Shown here one piece after another: positions 1 through 8,782 of a stretch of 64,000 nt of DNA; position 1 is the first letter of the stretch, and the number at the start of each line of letters is the position of its first letter. The notes beneath the pieces were generated by a model. That model ran no database searches. It was not told the DNA's origin and saw only the letters and a list, made by a program, of their open reading frames with translations. The DNA comes from Compostibacter hankyongensis. Its GTDB lineage: Bacteria > Bacteroidota > Bacteroidia > Chitinophagales > Chitinophagaceae. The position numbers and the translations under genes were made by a program. The stretch spans positions 1,184,665-1,248,664 of the forward strand of contig NZ_BAABFN010000001.1 in NCBI RefSeq assembly GCF_039541075.1, read 5' to 3'.

Positions 1-317
1 TTCTGCCTATTCCCCGCATCCAGCCGGAGCCCGAAGCCGGTAAGAAAGCGCTGAAGGCCGCTTTTATCTTTGAGCCGGACGAAGCTTCGCTGATCCGGGA
101 GCTGATGCCGCGGATCCTGAATACCCAGCTGTTCAAAGCCACGCTGGATGCATGGGCATCCGAAAACGGGGCCCGCATGACTGCCATGGACAAGGCCAGC
201 GAAAATGCGGATGAGCTGCTCCGTTCCCTCCGTATTTCCTATAACCGTGCCCGCCAGGCCGCGATCACTACCGAGCTGACGGAAATCGTCAGCGGTGCCG
301 CCGCCCTGGCCGGATAA
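1..317 (+). CDS. atpG: ATP synthase gamma subunit, C-terminal part
   Basis: This is the 3' end of a gene cut by the window edge; the frame is open from base 3 and stops at 315-317. The protein ends with the conserved C-terminal helix of the F1 gamma subunit, including the stretch RMTAMDKASENADEL and the terminal ELTEIVSGAAAL, which is diagnostic for AtpG. In the F1Fo ATP synthase this helix forms part of the rotating central stalk inside the alpha3beta3 ring. A strong intrinsic terminator follows 39 bases later, so this is probably the last gene of its transcript. The rest of the atp operon lies outside the window. Confidence 0.95.
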   Translation, partial: LPIPRIQPEPEAGKKALKAAFIFEPDEASLIRELMPRILNTQLFKATLDAWASENGARMTAMDKASENADELLRSLRISYNRARQAAITTELTEIVSGAAALAG

Positions 318-355
318 TTCACAAATAATCCACAGCGGTTGAAATAATTTTTTCA

Positions 356-398
356 GAAAGCGTCAAAGGCTGTATTTTGGCTTTTGACGCTTTTTTTT
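356..398 (+). terminator. Rho-independent terminator after atpG
   Basis: The arms AAGCGTCAAA and TTTTGACGCTT form a roughly 10-bp stem with a short loop, followed by an unbroken run of eight T residues at 391-398. It lies directly downstream of atpG and before scpB, separating the two transcripts. Confidence 0.9.
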
Positions 399-482
399 AC
401 AGGCCCTCTTCCCACCGCCAGACACGGGTCAACGGTATGACCTTACAGGGGACGGTAAAAGCCGCAAAGAACGAAAAGAACC

Positions 483-1562
483 ATGGAGATCACACAGATT
501 ATCCCGCATGTGGAAGCCCTGATATTTGCTTCGGACCGGCCGCTGCCGGCGCTGGAGATCGTAGAACTGCTGAACAATGCCCTGGGCTTTCTGGAAGATA
601 AGGCTACGCTGGACCAGGTAGAAGCCGCTGTATCCGCCATCCGGGAAAAATATGCCTCGGAGTTTTATGCGTTTGATATCCGGCAGAGCGGCGGCGGGTA
701 CCAGTTTCTGACCAAACCGGAATATCATAAGGCCGTAGCCCAGCTCAACGGCGATAAATACCTCAAAAAGCTATCGCCCGCCTCTCTCGAGACCCTCGCG
801 ATCATTGCCTACAAGCAACCCGTTTCCAAAGGCGATGTGGAAAGCATCCGGGGGGTGAGCGCCGACTATGCCATACAGAAGCTGCTGGAAAAAGAGCTGA
901 TCGTTATTGCCGGGCGTAACGAAGAATTGCCGGGCAAGCCGCTGCTGTACGCCACTTCCCGGTCTTTTATGGATTATTTCGGGCTCAATTCACCTGCCGA
1001 CCTGCCCCGTATCAAGGAGATATTCTCCCCTGCAGATGCTGCGCCCACAGACCTGCGTGCGCCGGAAGCCGGTGCGGAAAACCAGGAAGGGGTGGTGCTC
1101 AACGGGGTACACCTTTCCGTATCGGAAGGCGGACGGCTTACTGCTTTCCCGCAGGAAGCCGAGCCGGAGACTGCCGAGCATACCGGGACGGAAGAAGGGA
1201 CTGATATTTCGGAAAACGGGTCCGGATCTCCGGAAGCGGAGCAGCCCGGCGCCGATGATCAGCCCGCGGCGGAAGATGAGGCCGGATTGTTTGCCGGAGA
1301 AGCGTCGTTCGCGGCGGAAGCGCAGTCCGAAGAAGAAGCGCGCCGCGCCGGGGAAGATGAGCCGGCAGGGGAGGAGGATGCGGCGGACGTTACAGCAGAA
1401 GATGCAGCTGCCGGAGAAGATGCGGGAGACGCCGATACCGGGGAAGATGGAGAAGATGCGGATGCTGCAGAAGAAGAGGAGGATGAGGAAGACAGGGAAG
1501 ATGAAGGAGAAGAAGATGATGATGATGGAGCGCCCGGTACGGATAAGGATAACGCTGCTTAA
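483..1562 (+). CDS. scpB: Segregation and condensation protein B with long acidic tail
   Basis: Residues 1 to about 185 match ScpB, the kleisin-associated winged-helix subunit of the SMC-ScpAB condensin that organises and segregates the chromosome. Recognisable segments are the N-terminal VEALIFASDRPL and the second winged helix with ETLAIIAYKQPVSKGDVE and RGVSADYAIQKLLEK. Residues from about 186 to 359 are a low-complexity tail dominated by Glu, Asp and Ala, ending in nearly pure acidic runs. Usual ScpB proteins are about 180 to 220 residues, so the tail nearly doubles the length. The ATG at 483 gives the normal ScpB N-terminus. The gene ends 12 bases before the next one, so the two are probably co-transcribed. 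scpA is not nearby. Confidence 0.93.
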   Translation: MEITQIIPHVEALIFASDRPLPALEIVELLNNALGFLEDKATLDQVEAAVSAIREKYASEFYAFDIRQSGGGYQFLTKPEYHKAVAQLNGDKYLKKLSPASLETLAIIAYKQPVSKGDVESIRGVSADYAIQKLLEKELIVIAGRNEELPGKPLLYATSRSFMDYFGLNSPADLPRIKEIFSPADAAPTDLRAPEAGAENQEGVVLNGVHLSVSEGGRLTAFPQEAEPETAEHTGTEEGTDISENGSGSPEAEQPGADDQPAAEDEAGLFAGEASFAAEAQSEEEARRAGEDEPAGEEDAADVTAEDAAAGEDAGDADTGEDGEDADAAEEEEDEEDREDEGEEDDDDGAPGTDKDNAA

Positions 1563-1574
1563 TTTTGTGCAAGC

Positions 1575-2903
1575 ATGTGGCTGGATATTTTTATAACCAT
1601 ATTTCTGGTATTGCTGAACGGATTTTTTGTGGCGGCGGAATTTGCCATCGTAAAGGTCCGCTCTTCCCAGCTGGATACCCGTCCCGGGATTTCCAAGGCG
1701 CTGGCCAACACCACAAAGGGCATTCTGCAAAGACTGGATCATTATCTTGCCGCTACCCAGCTGGGCATTACCCTCGCTTCGCTGGGGCTCGGCTGGATCG
1801 GGGAGGATGTGGTAGCTGCGCTGCTGGAACAGCTGTTTACCGGTCTGCATCTTAACCTCTCCGAGCACCTGGCCCACCAGATCGCCCTCCCGGTGGGTTT
1901 TGTGGTGATCACCATGCTGCATATCGTGTTCGGGGAGCTGGCCCCGAAATCCCTGGCGATCCGGTATGCCACATCCACCTCGCTGCTGATCGCGTTCCCC
2001 CTGAAGATATTCAATACGGTCTTCCGTCCCTTTATCTGGCTGCTGAACGGCATCGCCAATATGGTATTGAAGCTGGCGGGCGTGAAGCCGGCCAAGGAAG
2101 GAGAGACCTATTCCGAAGAAGAGCTGAAGCTGATCGTATCGGAAAGTCACGAAGGCGGAGCCATCGATGAAACGGAGCGGGCGCTGATCCACAATGTATT
2201 CGATTTTGATAACCGCCGGGTGAAGGAAATACTTACCTACCGGAAGAATATCGTAGCGGTGGACGACCGTCTTTCCCTGCAGGAGGCTGCCGCCCTGATG
2301 CTCCGCGAAGATTACTCACGGTATCCTGTATACGAAGAAAACCTGGATCAGGTTACCGGTATTATCTTTGCCAAGGACGTGCTGCGCGCGCTTTATGAGG
2401 TATCTGAGGAGGATGCTGGCAAAAAGACGCTGAAGGATTGCGTCCGGAAAGCTTATTTTATCCCCGAGAATAAAAAGATCAAAGACCTGTTGCGCGAATT
2501 TCAGCAGCAAAAGCAGCAGATGGCCATCGTGGTGGACGAGTTCGGGTCTGTTCTCGGTCTGGTCACCATGGAGGATATCCTGGAAGAGCTGGTGGGTGAG
2601 ATACAGGATGAATACGACGACGAAAAGCCGATCGTCGAAAAAGCGGATAAATATACCTTTCTGGTGGATGCGCAGAATGCAATTTCCGATATCAACAAAT
2701 ACCTGCCTTACGATCTGCCGAACAGCGATGAATACGACACGCTATCGGGCCTGATCCTGAATATCCACAAAAACTTCCCGCAGAAAAACCAGCGTATCCA
2801 TGCCGGGGATTATGAGATCACGATCCTGTCCACCGGTGAAAAGTCGGTCGAAAAAGTGCTGCTGCAGGTGGTTGCCGACCGGCGGGACCCACCGGGGGGG
2901 TAA
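1575..2903 (+). CDS. HlyC/CorC (CNNM-CBS) family membrane protein
   Basis: This is a 442-residue inner-membrane protein of the hemolysin C/CorC family. Residues 1-175 are the CNNM (DUF21) transmembrane domain, starting WLDIFITIFLVLLNGFFVAAEFA. A CBS-domain pair follows at about 205-335 (VDEFGSVLGLVTMEDILEELVGEI belongs to the second), and a C-terminal CorC_HlyC domain lies at about 345-435 (DYEITILSTG near the end). Family members are implicated in Mg2+ or Co2+ efflux and, as GldE, in gliding machinery, so the exact role here is open. The gene follows scpB closely. Its stop codon is the first TAA of a heptad repeat array, so the last residues DPPGG abut the repeat. Confidence 0.9.
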   Translation: MWLDIFITIFLVLLNGFFVAAEFAIVKVRSSQLDTRPGISKALANTTKGILQRLDHYLAATQLGITLASLGLGWIGEDVVAALLEQLFTGLHLNLSEHLAHQIALPVGFVVITMLHIVFGELAPKSLAIRYATSTSLLIAFPLKIFNTVFRPFIWLLNGIANMVLKLAGVKPAKEGETYSEEELKLIVSESHEGGAIDETERALIHNVFDFDNRRVKEILTYRKNIVAVDDRLSLQEAAALMLREDYSRYPVYEENLDQVTGIIFAKDVLRALYEVSEEDAGKKTLKDCVRKAYFIPENKKIKDLLREFQQQKQQMAIVVDEFGSVLGLVTMEDILEELVGEIQDEYDDEKPIVEKADKYTFLVDAQNAISDINKYLPYDLPNSDEYDTLSGLILNIHKNFPQKNQRIHAGDYEITILSTGEKSVEKVLLQVVADRRDPPGG

Positions 2904-2934
2904 AAGGCGAAAGGTAAAAGGTAAAAGGCGAAAG
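2901..2934 (+). repeat. Purine heptad array after the corC-like gene
   Basis: Degenerate 7-base units of the AAAGGTA/AAAGGCG type repeat about five times. The array includes the stop codon of the upstream gene and fills the gap to the convergent oxyR. It is one of about a dozen related islands in this window. Confidence 0.85.
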
Positions 2935-2939
2935 ACGGC

Positions 2940-3884
2940 TCATCCGAGCTGTATCTGCACGACCTGTTTGCGGGATTTTGTCTTCATCTTTTCGGGGATA
3001 ATGGCGGATACCTCTTCCCGGAAAGCAGCGATGAGCGCCTGCTTGATGAAGTGGCGGTGGGTGACCAGGCTGATCTCCCGCACCGGTTCCGGCGAATGGA
3101 AATAACGGATCATTTCGAGACGGGCGTTTTCCAGCTCGGTAATGGAGAGCTCGGGCAGCACCGTCCAGCCCCGGTTTTGCTCCACCATCCGTTTGAGCGT
3201 CTCCACGCTGCCGGTATTGTAGGCAAGGTTGCGGTCCCCGTATTTATCATTGTGCTCCCTGCAGAGGTTCAGCACCTGGTTGCGCATGCAGTGTCCCTCG
3301 TTGAGCAGCCATACGTCCCGGGTGGTCAGCTCCGAGGCCTTTACCACCTTTTTCCGGTACAGGGGATGATCCGGTGAGGTGTATACGACAAAGCTTTCGT
3401 AGAACAACGGTTGCTCCCTGAGCTGCGCATCCTCCAGCGGAGTGGCCAGCACGCCGCAGTCCAGCCGCTCCTGCTTCAGCTGCCGGCAGATTTCTTCCGT
3501 ATTGTATTCCCATACTTCCAGCTTTACGGCGGGGTATTTGGGCGTAAACTGCGCCACCAGCGGGGGAAGCAGGTAGGGAGCCAGGGTTGGGATGATGCCG
3601 ACACGCAGCGTGCCCTGCACCTCCTTTTTGTAATTGTCTATGATCTCCCGTACCCGGGCATTCTCCTTCAGGATGATGCGGGCCTGCTCGATCACTTCCT
3701 CGCCGATCTCTGTAGTCGTCACGGGCAGCTTGCTGCGGTCAAACAACTTTACCCCCAGCTCATCCTCCAGCTTCTGGATCTGCATGCTCAGGGTGGGCTG
3801 CGTAACAAAACATTTCTCTGCGGCGGTGACAAAGCTGCGATAGGTGTCCACGGCCACGATATACTCCAGCTGAACGGCGGTCAT
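2940..3884 (-). CDS. oxyR: Hydrogen peroxide-sensing LysR-type regulator OxyR
   Basis: This 314-residue LysR-family regulator has an N-terminal winged helix-turn-helix (VTAAEKCFVTQPTLSMQIQKLE, about 20-41) and a C-terminal effector domain from about 92. Cysteines at residues 199 and 208, in the context GHCMRNQVLNLC, coincide exactly in number and spacing with the redox-active Cys199/Cys208 pair of E. coli OxyR, so peroxide sensing by disulfide formation is well supported. Its usual targets (catalase, AhpCF, Dps) are not in the window. The gene is convergent with the CorC-like gene. A TACCTTTG promoter element ends 4 bases before the ATG, suggesting a leaderless or nearly leaderless mRNA. Confidence 0.94.
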   Translation of the reverse strand: MTAVQLEYIVAVDTYRSFVTAAEKCFVTQPTLSMQIQKLEDELGVKLFDRSKLPVTTTEIGEEVIEQARIILKENARVREIIDNYKKEVQGTLRVGIIPTLAPYLLPPLVAQFTPKYPAVKLEVWEYNTEEICRQLKQERLDCGVLATPLEDAQLREQPLFYESFVVYTSPDHPLYRKKVVKASELTTRDVWLLNEGHCMRNQVLNLCREHNDKYGDRNLAYNTGSVETLKRMVEQNRGWTVLPELSITELENARLEMIRYFHSPEPVREISLVTHRHFIKQALIAAFREEVSAIIPEKMKTKSRKQVVQIQLG

Positions 3885-3888
3885 GTCG

Positions 3889-3896
3889 CAAAGGTA
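3889..3896 (-). promoter_or_regulatory. Candidate -7 element of oxyR
   Basis: On the minus strand the sequence TACCTTTG matches the Bacteroidota -7 consensus TAnnTTTG. It is separated from the oxyR ATG by only CGAC, so transcription would start at or within a few bases of the start codon. No convincing TTG -33 element was seen at the usual spacing. Confidence 0.45.
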
Positions 3897-3913
3897 TAGA
3901 TAAATCCTATACT

Positions 3914-5212
3914 TTAGAATATCTTATACCGGTATTTGATATTGTCGGTGTTGTGCTGCAGCTCGCTGATGTTGATGGAGGCGCGGATATCGGTTACCGC
4001 TTCATCCTTGAGGCTCCTGAATTCGTCCTGTTTTTGCTTTACGATGTTTTTATCGGCGAGCCCGTTGTCCTGGGCGATGGTCAGGGCGCTGTTGACCTTG
4101 TCGTAATAGGTATCAAGCAGGGTGAAGTATTCGTTGTAAAGATTTTCAAATCTTTTTGTCTGCAGCACGAGGTCTTCCAGCTGGTTGTTGGCTTCCTTCA
4201 GGCTCATGTTCTCGCGCAGCAGCTTTTCATAATCCAGCTTGCTTGTTCCGGGAATGGTATACTTTTTCTCCAGTTCGGCAAAGAACTTTTCTGCGCTTTC
4301 CTTATTGAATTGAATGAAATATTCGTTCAGCACCACGCCCAGCGGTTTGTTGTCCGCCTTTTTGGGCAGGGCCATACCGAGGGCGCTGGCCGTAAACTGC
4401 AGGTGGTCGAACATGTTCTGGTGCAGCAGGTTGAGCTGGTCCTTGTTGAAGTTCAGCCCATACTGGAATTTCTGGTTGCCCTCGTTCAGCGCAGTATAAT
4501 AGACTACGTATTTGTTCAGCTCCTGTTCAAATTTTTTCAGGTTTTTCTCATTGATGGCCTTGTTGTTTACGCTTACGCTGTGAAAGAAGGTCATCACCGA
4601 ATTGGCGATGCCCAGCGGGGGCGTCAGCGCAGTCAGGCTTTTGAAGATCGGGCTGTTGATGATGGAGTTGGTGGCATCCACGATCTTTACGTTGCGGTCG
4701 TTCCGGTCCGCCTTGCCTTCCAGCACGATCGTCTTCACCATATCGAGAATGCGTTCGCTGAAGGAGAAGCCCAGCATCTTGCTTTCGGGGTTGTTCAGCG
4801 AGGAGATAAAGACGTCCAGGTTATTGGTGGTGGTACGCGATTTAAGATCGATGATCTTTTTATTGAGATAGTAATACGTTTCCGAAGAATTGATCAGGTT
4901 GTTTTTCAGCAGCTCATACTTGGTGCGGTTGTCGATCTGCTTGCCCTGCATAAGCCCCTGGATAGCGGTGGAGTTCTGACGTTCGTTGTCCGAAACTTTC
5001 TGTATGCTGTCCAGCAGCTTCCGTATGGTGGTATCCTGATTCTGGTAAACGACGCGCGGCAACTCGGCCGCGGAACTGTCCTGCGGATGAATAGTGGTGT
5101 CTGCCTTTACGGCTGTGCGGGCCTTTTCTGCCGCAGACTGCTTCTTCTGGGCAAACAGCGGCATATGGCAGGTAGCTAGGATCAGCGCAATAAGAAGTAG
5201 CCTTGCTTGCAT
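3914..5212 (-). CDS. Secreted coiled-coil protein of unknown function
   Basis: The 432-residue product begins with a clear signal peptide (MQARLLLIALILATCHMPLFA, cut before QKKQ), so it is exported to the periplasm or outer membrane. The rest is hydrophilic, rich in Lys, Asn, Glu and Leu, and looks mostly helical. A likely coiled coil runs from about 310 to 400 (YEKLLRENMSLKEANNQLED and onward), and an earlier charged heptad-like segment lies around 60-125. A small hydrophobic patch at about 185-215 is not long enough to be a confident membrane anchor. I do not recognise the family. It lies on the same strand between oxyR and dnaG, separated from dnaG by an AAACCGG-type repeat island, and is probably its own transcription unit. 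Confidence 0.75.
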   Translation of the reverse strand: MQARLLLIALILATCHMPLFAQKKQSAAEKARTAVKADTTIHPQDSSAAELPRVVYQNQDTTIRKLLDSIQKVSDNERQNSTAIQGLMQGKQIDNRTKYELLKNNLINSSETYYYLNKKIIDLKSRTTTNNLDVFISSLNNPESKMLGFSFSERILDMVKTIVLEGKADRNDRNVKIVDATNSIINSPIFKSLTALTPPLGIANSVMTFFHSVSVNNKAINEKNLKKFEQELNKYVVYYTALNEGNQKFQYGLNFNKDQLNLLHQNMFDHLQFTASALGMALPKKADNKPLGVVLNEYFIQFNKESAEKFFAELEKKYTIPGTSKLDYEKLLRENMSLKEANNQLEDLVLQTKRFENLYNEYFTLLDTYYDKVNSALTIAQDNGLADKNIVKQKQDEFRSLKDEAVTDIRASINISELQHNTDNIKYRYKIF

Positions 5213-5307
5213 GAAAACGAGGTTATCTACTGATAATTAAAGGATTTGACGGCCTAAATTCATGCTAATTACCAAAGGCAAACGTACATAAAATTTTTAC
5301 ATCCACC

Positions 5308-5366
5308 AATCTCAAACTGGGAAACCTCGCCAGAAACCGGAAACTGAAACCTCAAACCGGAAGCCT
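5308..5366. repeat. AAACCGG-type heptad island
   Basis: Degenerate units such as CTCAAACTGG, GAAACCTC and AGAAACCGG repeat at about seven-base spacing between the secreted coiled-coil gene and the 3' end of dnaG. This is the third module class of the composite intergenic islands, here without the AAAGGTG arm. Confidence 0.7.
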
Positions 5367-5367
5367 C

Positions 5368-7368
5368 CTACTTCAGGATCACGGTGCCGAGCCTGCCGGT
5401 GATCTGGTATTCCATTTCCTTGAGGTGCCGGTGCAATTGCAGGCAGCTCATCTGCTCTTCGGGGGTAGCGGCTTTTTCCATATCCTGCTGGTTTTCATTC
5501 AGGAGGCGTTTTATCTTTTTCAGCAGCAGGTAATTCAGCGCAGAGCTGACATCCTGCTTGTAGACGCTGTCCCGATGGGTAACCTCTATCTCGTGCATAT
5601 CCTTCCAGTTGGGACTCACCTCGTACGGGAAATGCAGCACGGCCACAGCCAGGCTGCTTATCTCCGGGTCGGCATGATAGATGAAAAAGCGAGTCTCCGG
5701 CTGCTGTCCGGCCTCCACGAGCGCCTTGTAGCTTTCCAGGATGCGGCGCACTACGGCATTATCGATGAGGTCGTATTCCAGCGGGGCCTCGAAAATATGC
5801 TGCGCCACGGTGCTGTGCTCATCCCAGGCCCTGTGTCCGTGTTCCAGCAGCACCCTTACCAGACCGCGCTCCTGCTTATCGTCCTGCAGCAGCAGCTCGG
5901 CTCCGTCTTCCGCCTCTCCGGGCATTTCCGTTGCAGGTGCGGCCTCCGGCAGGACGGCGGCAGCGGCGGGGTTGCGGGTGCGTTCCTGCTTCTGCAGCCT
6001 TTCACGCAGATGCTTGTTGACCAGCGATACCAGCCCCTGCTCGTCGATCTTCAGTATTTCGCTGCACTGCCGGATATAGTCCTGCTGCAGGGTAAAATGT
6101 TCGGTTTTATTGATGCGTGAGATGGTTTCGGCCAGCTGGTTGACCAGCTCCGATTTCCGTTTCGGGTCGTTACCGGCTTCCTCCAGCGAGACTTCCAGCT
6201 TGAAAAAGATAAAATCCTTTTTGTGGGTGCGGATAAAGTCGCGGAAAGCGCCTGCGCCGATCCGCCGCACATAGCTGTCCGGGTCTTCCTTGTCGGGGAT
6301 AAGGGCCAGCTGGACGTTCAGTCCTTCTTCCAGGGCCAGGTCGAGGCCGCGCAGGGCGGCTTTTACCCCGGCGGCGTCGCCATCGTACAGGATGGTAAGA
6401 TTGCCCGTATATTTTTTGATCAGGCGCAGCTGGTCCGGGGTGAGCGAGGTACCCCCCGAGGCTACCACGTTTTCGATGCCGGCCTGGTGCAGGGAAATGA
6501 CGTCGGTATACCCTTCCACGAGCAGGCATTCGTCGGCCTGGCTGATGGCCTGCCGCGCGAAATAGGTGCCATACAGGAGCTTGCTTTTTACATACAGCTG
6601 GTTTTCCGGGGTATTGATGTATTTGGGCGCCCGGTCGTTGCTTTTCAGTATCCTGGCGCCGAAGCCGATCACCTTGCCGGTCTGGTTATGCACGGGGAAG
6701 ATCACCCGGCCGCGGTAGTTGTCCGCGGGTTCCCCGTTGCGCGTCACCACCAGCCCCGTTTTCTGCAGATATTCGATGCTGTAGCCTTTTTTCAGCGCTG
6801 CCCGGGCAAAGGCATCCCGTTTGTCGGGATTGTAACCCAGCTGGAATTTCCGGATGATGTCCTCGCTGAAGCCGCGTTCCTGGAAATAAGAGAGGCCTAC
6901 GGCCTGTCCTTCTTCGGTTTCAAAAAGGGTATGAGAAAAATATTCTTGCGCAAACTCGTTGACGATATGAAGGCTTTCGGCCAGCTGGCGCTGGGCGACG
7001 ATCTCGGGGCTGAGCTCCGTTTCCTCCACTTCGATGTTGTACTTCTGGGCCAGCCAGCGGATGGCCTCCACATAGGAATACTTTTCATGCTCCATGATGA
7101 AGCCGATGGCATTGCCGCTGCGGCCGCAGCCAAAGCACTTGTAGATTTCCTTGCTGGGGGAAACGGTAAAGGAAGGCGTTTTCTCGTTATGAAAAGGGCA
7201 TAGCCCCAGGTAGTTGGCGCCCCGTTTCTTGAGCTTCACAAAATCTCCTACGATATCCACGATATCGATGCGGGACAGGATCTGCTGTATGGTATTTTCC
7301 GAGATCAGAAGGCGGCGGTTTGCACCATAAAGGTGCGATTTTCTCTCAAAAGGGACAAAAACCGGCAT
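5368..7368 (-). CDS. dnaG: DNA primase
   Basis: DnaG synthesises RNA primers at the replication fork. The CHC2 zinc finger is intact (C57, H60, C78, C81 in GLCPFH and YKCFGCG). The catalytic core follows, with a TOPRIM domain seen as ECLLVEGYTDVISLHQAG and ILYDGDAAG, and a C-terminal helicase-binding region reaches residue 666. Family members begin close to ISENTIQQILSRIDIVDIV, which is here residue 22 onward. The only upstream in-frame ATG is at 7368, giving an unusual 20-residue extension; a CTG at 7306-7308 would give the family-typical start. The stated start is therefore uncertain. Confidence 0.95.
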   Translation of the reverse strand: MPVFVPFERKSHLYGANRRLLISENTIQQILSRIDIVDIVGDFVKLKKRGANYLGLCPFHNEKTPSFTVSPSKEIYKCFGCGRSGNAIGFIMEHEKYSYVEAIRWLAQKYNIEVEETELSPEIVAQRQLAESLHIVNEFAQEYFSHTLFETEEGQAVGLSYFQERGFSEDIIRKFQLGYNPDKRDAFARAALKKGYSIEYLQKTGLVVTRNGEPADNYRGRVIFPVHNQTGKVIGFGARILKSNDRAPKYINTPENQLYVKSKLLYGTYFARQAISQADECLLVEGYTDVISLHQAGIENVVASGGTSLTPDQLRLIKKYTGNLTILYDGDAAGVKAALRGLDLALEEGLNVQLALIPDKEDPDSYVRRIGAGAFRDFIRTHKKDFIFFKLEVSLEEAGNDPKRKSELVNQLAETISRINKTEHFTLQQDYIRQCSEILKIDEQGLVSLVNKHLRERLQKQERTRNPAAAAVLPEAAPATEMPGEAEDGAELLLQDDKQERGLVRVLLEHGHRAWDEHSTVAQHIFEAPLEYDLIDNAVVRRILESYKALVEAGQQPETRFFIYHADPEISSLAVAVLHFPYEVSPNWKDMHEIEVTHRDSVYKQDVSSALNYLLLKKIKRLLNENQQDMEKAATPEEQMSCLQLHRHLKEMEYQITGRLGTVILK

Positions 7369-7421
7369 TCCGGAAAGCGGATTTTTCTCCCCGGTATGCC
7401 GGCGCGCTGTCGGGCAGTCCC

Positions 7422-7763
7422 TTACTTGCCATCCCCGTCCGTATCCGTCTTATCCCTGATCTCTTCTTCTTTCAGACGGACCTTTTTGCCTTTTTCGTCA
7501 ATATAATACTTCCGGTCTTTTTTGTCGATATACACCGTTTCACCGTTGGGACCTTCTTTTCCCTTATAGACCTTGTCGGCGACAGCTGAGGCCCCTTTCG
7601 AGGCGGTGGAGGCGGCTTTGTGACCCGCCTTTTCGATCTTGTGACCCGCCTTTTGAACAGTACTGTCTATACCCTGCGCAGAAGCGGATACGCCGGTGAG
7701 CACACCGGAGAGGGTCAGGGCGGCGGCAAAGAGCAAGCCCCGCCATTTTTTTGTGTTGTCCAT
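7422..7763 (-). CDS. Small secreted protein of unknown function
   Basis: Starting at the ATG at 7761-7763, the 113-residue product has a typical signal peptide (NTKKWRGLLFAAALTLSGVL, then a cut after ASAQ). The mature part has Ala/Lys/His-rich imperfect repeats (VQKAGHKIEKAGHKAAS) and then two short tandem-like motifs, TVYIDKKDRK and KYYIDEKGKK, ending in an Asp/Gly-rich tail. No catalytic motif or known domain is evident. An upstream in-frame ATG at 7823 would put 20 residues before the signal peptide and is less likely. It is divergent from cbpA. Confidence 0.7.
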   Translation of the reverse strand: MDNTKKWRGLLFAAALTLSGVLTGVSASAQGIDSTVQKAGHKIEKAGHKAASTASKGASAVADKVYKGKEGPNGETVYIDKKDRKYYIDEKGKKVRLKEEEIRDKTDTDGDGK

Positions 7764-7862
7764 AACCTTGGTTTTTATGCTTGTCTGTTCCTGTATATCC
7801 AAGAATGGTGCCATGGCGGGCATTTTTCCTTATATTTAGGGGTAGAAAACAAAAGCACCTTT

Positions 7863-8744
7863 ATGGCATTTATCGATTATTACCAGGTGCTGGGCGTAAG
7901 CAGACAGGCAACGGAAAAAGAGATCAGGGATGCCTACCGCAAGCTGGCGCGGAAATATCATCCCGACCTGAATCCGGGAGACAAGGATGCAAAACAGAAG
8001 TTCCAGCAGATCAACGAGGCAAACGAGGTGTTGGGCGACCCGGAGAAGCGAAAAAAATACGACCGTTACGGGGAGGAGTGGAAACATGCGGAAGCCTATG
8101 AAAAGGCCGGTGCGCGTCCCCATCCGGGAGGCGGGCAGGAGCAGTCCTTTTCGGGAACGGACGCCGATACCGATTTTTCGGAGTTCTTTTCTTCCATGTT
8201 CGGCGGTGGGGGCGGGGGCGGCAGCCGGGTGAGGTTTAAGGGCCAGGATTTCCACGCTGAGCTTCAGCTGGGCCTGGAGGATGCTTACCATACCCATAAG
8301 CAAACCCTTACGGTCAACGGTAAGCATATCCGGGTAACCATTCCGGCCGGTATTGAGAACGGGCAGACCATCCGTATCCGCGGATACGGCGGAGCCGGCG
8401 TCAACGGCGGCCCCGCCGGCGACCTCTATATCACCTTTGCGCTGGCGGATCACCCCCGCTTTAAAAGGCTGGGGAACGATCTCTACACAACGGTGGACCT
8501 GGACCTGTACACCGCATTGCTGGGCGGGGAAGCCATCGTGGATACCCTGGACGGAAAGGTGAAGCTGAAGGTAGCTCCTGAGACGCAGAACGGCACGAAG
8601 GTACGGCTGCAGGGGAAAGGCTTTCCGGTGTACCGGCAGGATGGAAAATACGGCGACCTTTTTGTAACCTATTCCGTACGCTTACCGGTGAACCTCACCG
8701 AAAAGGAAAAGCAACTGTTCCGGGAGCTGGCCGGTCGGCAGTGA
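7863..8744 (+). CDS. cbpA: Curved-DNA-binding protein/DnaJ-class co-chaperone CbpA
   Basis: The 293-residue protein starts with a J domain (residues 3-68, with the HPD motif in YHPDLNPGD) that stimulates DnaK ATPase. A Gly-rich linker (about 108-118) follows, then two DnaJ C-terminal substrate-binding domains (about 120-285; RVTIPAGIENGQTIRIRG, LYTALLGGEAIVDTLDG). It lacks the cysteine-rich zinc domain of true DnaJ, which defines the CbpA type. The start at 7863 gives the canonical MAFIDYYQVLGV; longer readings upstream run through the divergent promoter region. cbpM follows 38 bases later, the standard pairing. Confidence 0.93.
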   Translation: MAFIDYYQVLGVSRQATEKEIRDAYRKLARKYHPDLNPGDKDAKQKFQQINEANEVLGDPEKRKKYDRYGEEWKHAEAYEKAGARPHPGGGQEQSFSGTDADTDFSEFFSSMFGGGGGGGSRVRFKGQDFHAELQLGLEDAYHTHKQTLTVNGKHIRVTIPAGIENGQTIRIRGYGGAGVNGGPAGDLYITFALADHPRFKRLGNDLYTTVDLDLYTALLGGEAIVDTLDGKVKLKVAPETQNGTKVRLQGKGFPVYRQDGKYGDLFVTYSVRLPVNLTEKEKQLFRELAGRQ

Positions 8745-8782
8745 ACCGCCGAAGGGACCAACCGGATCATTAAATTAAGATC

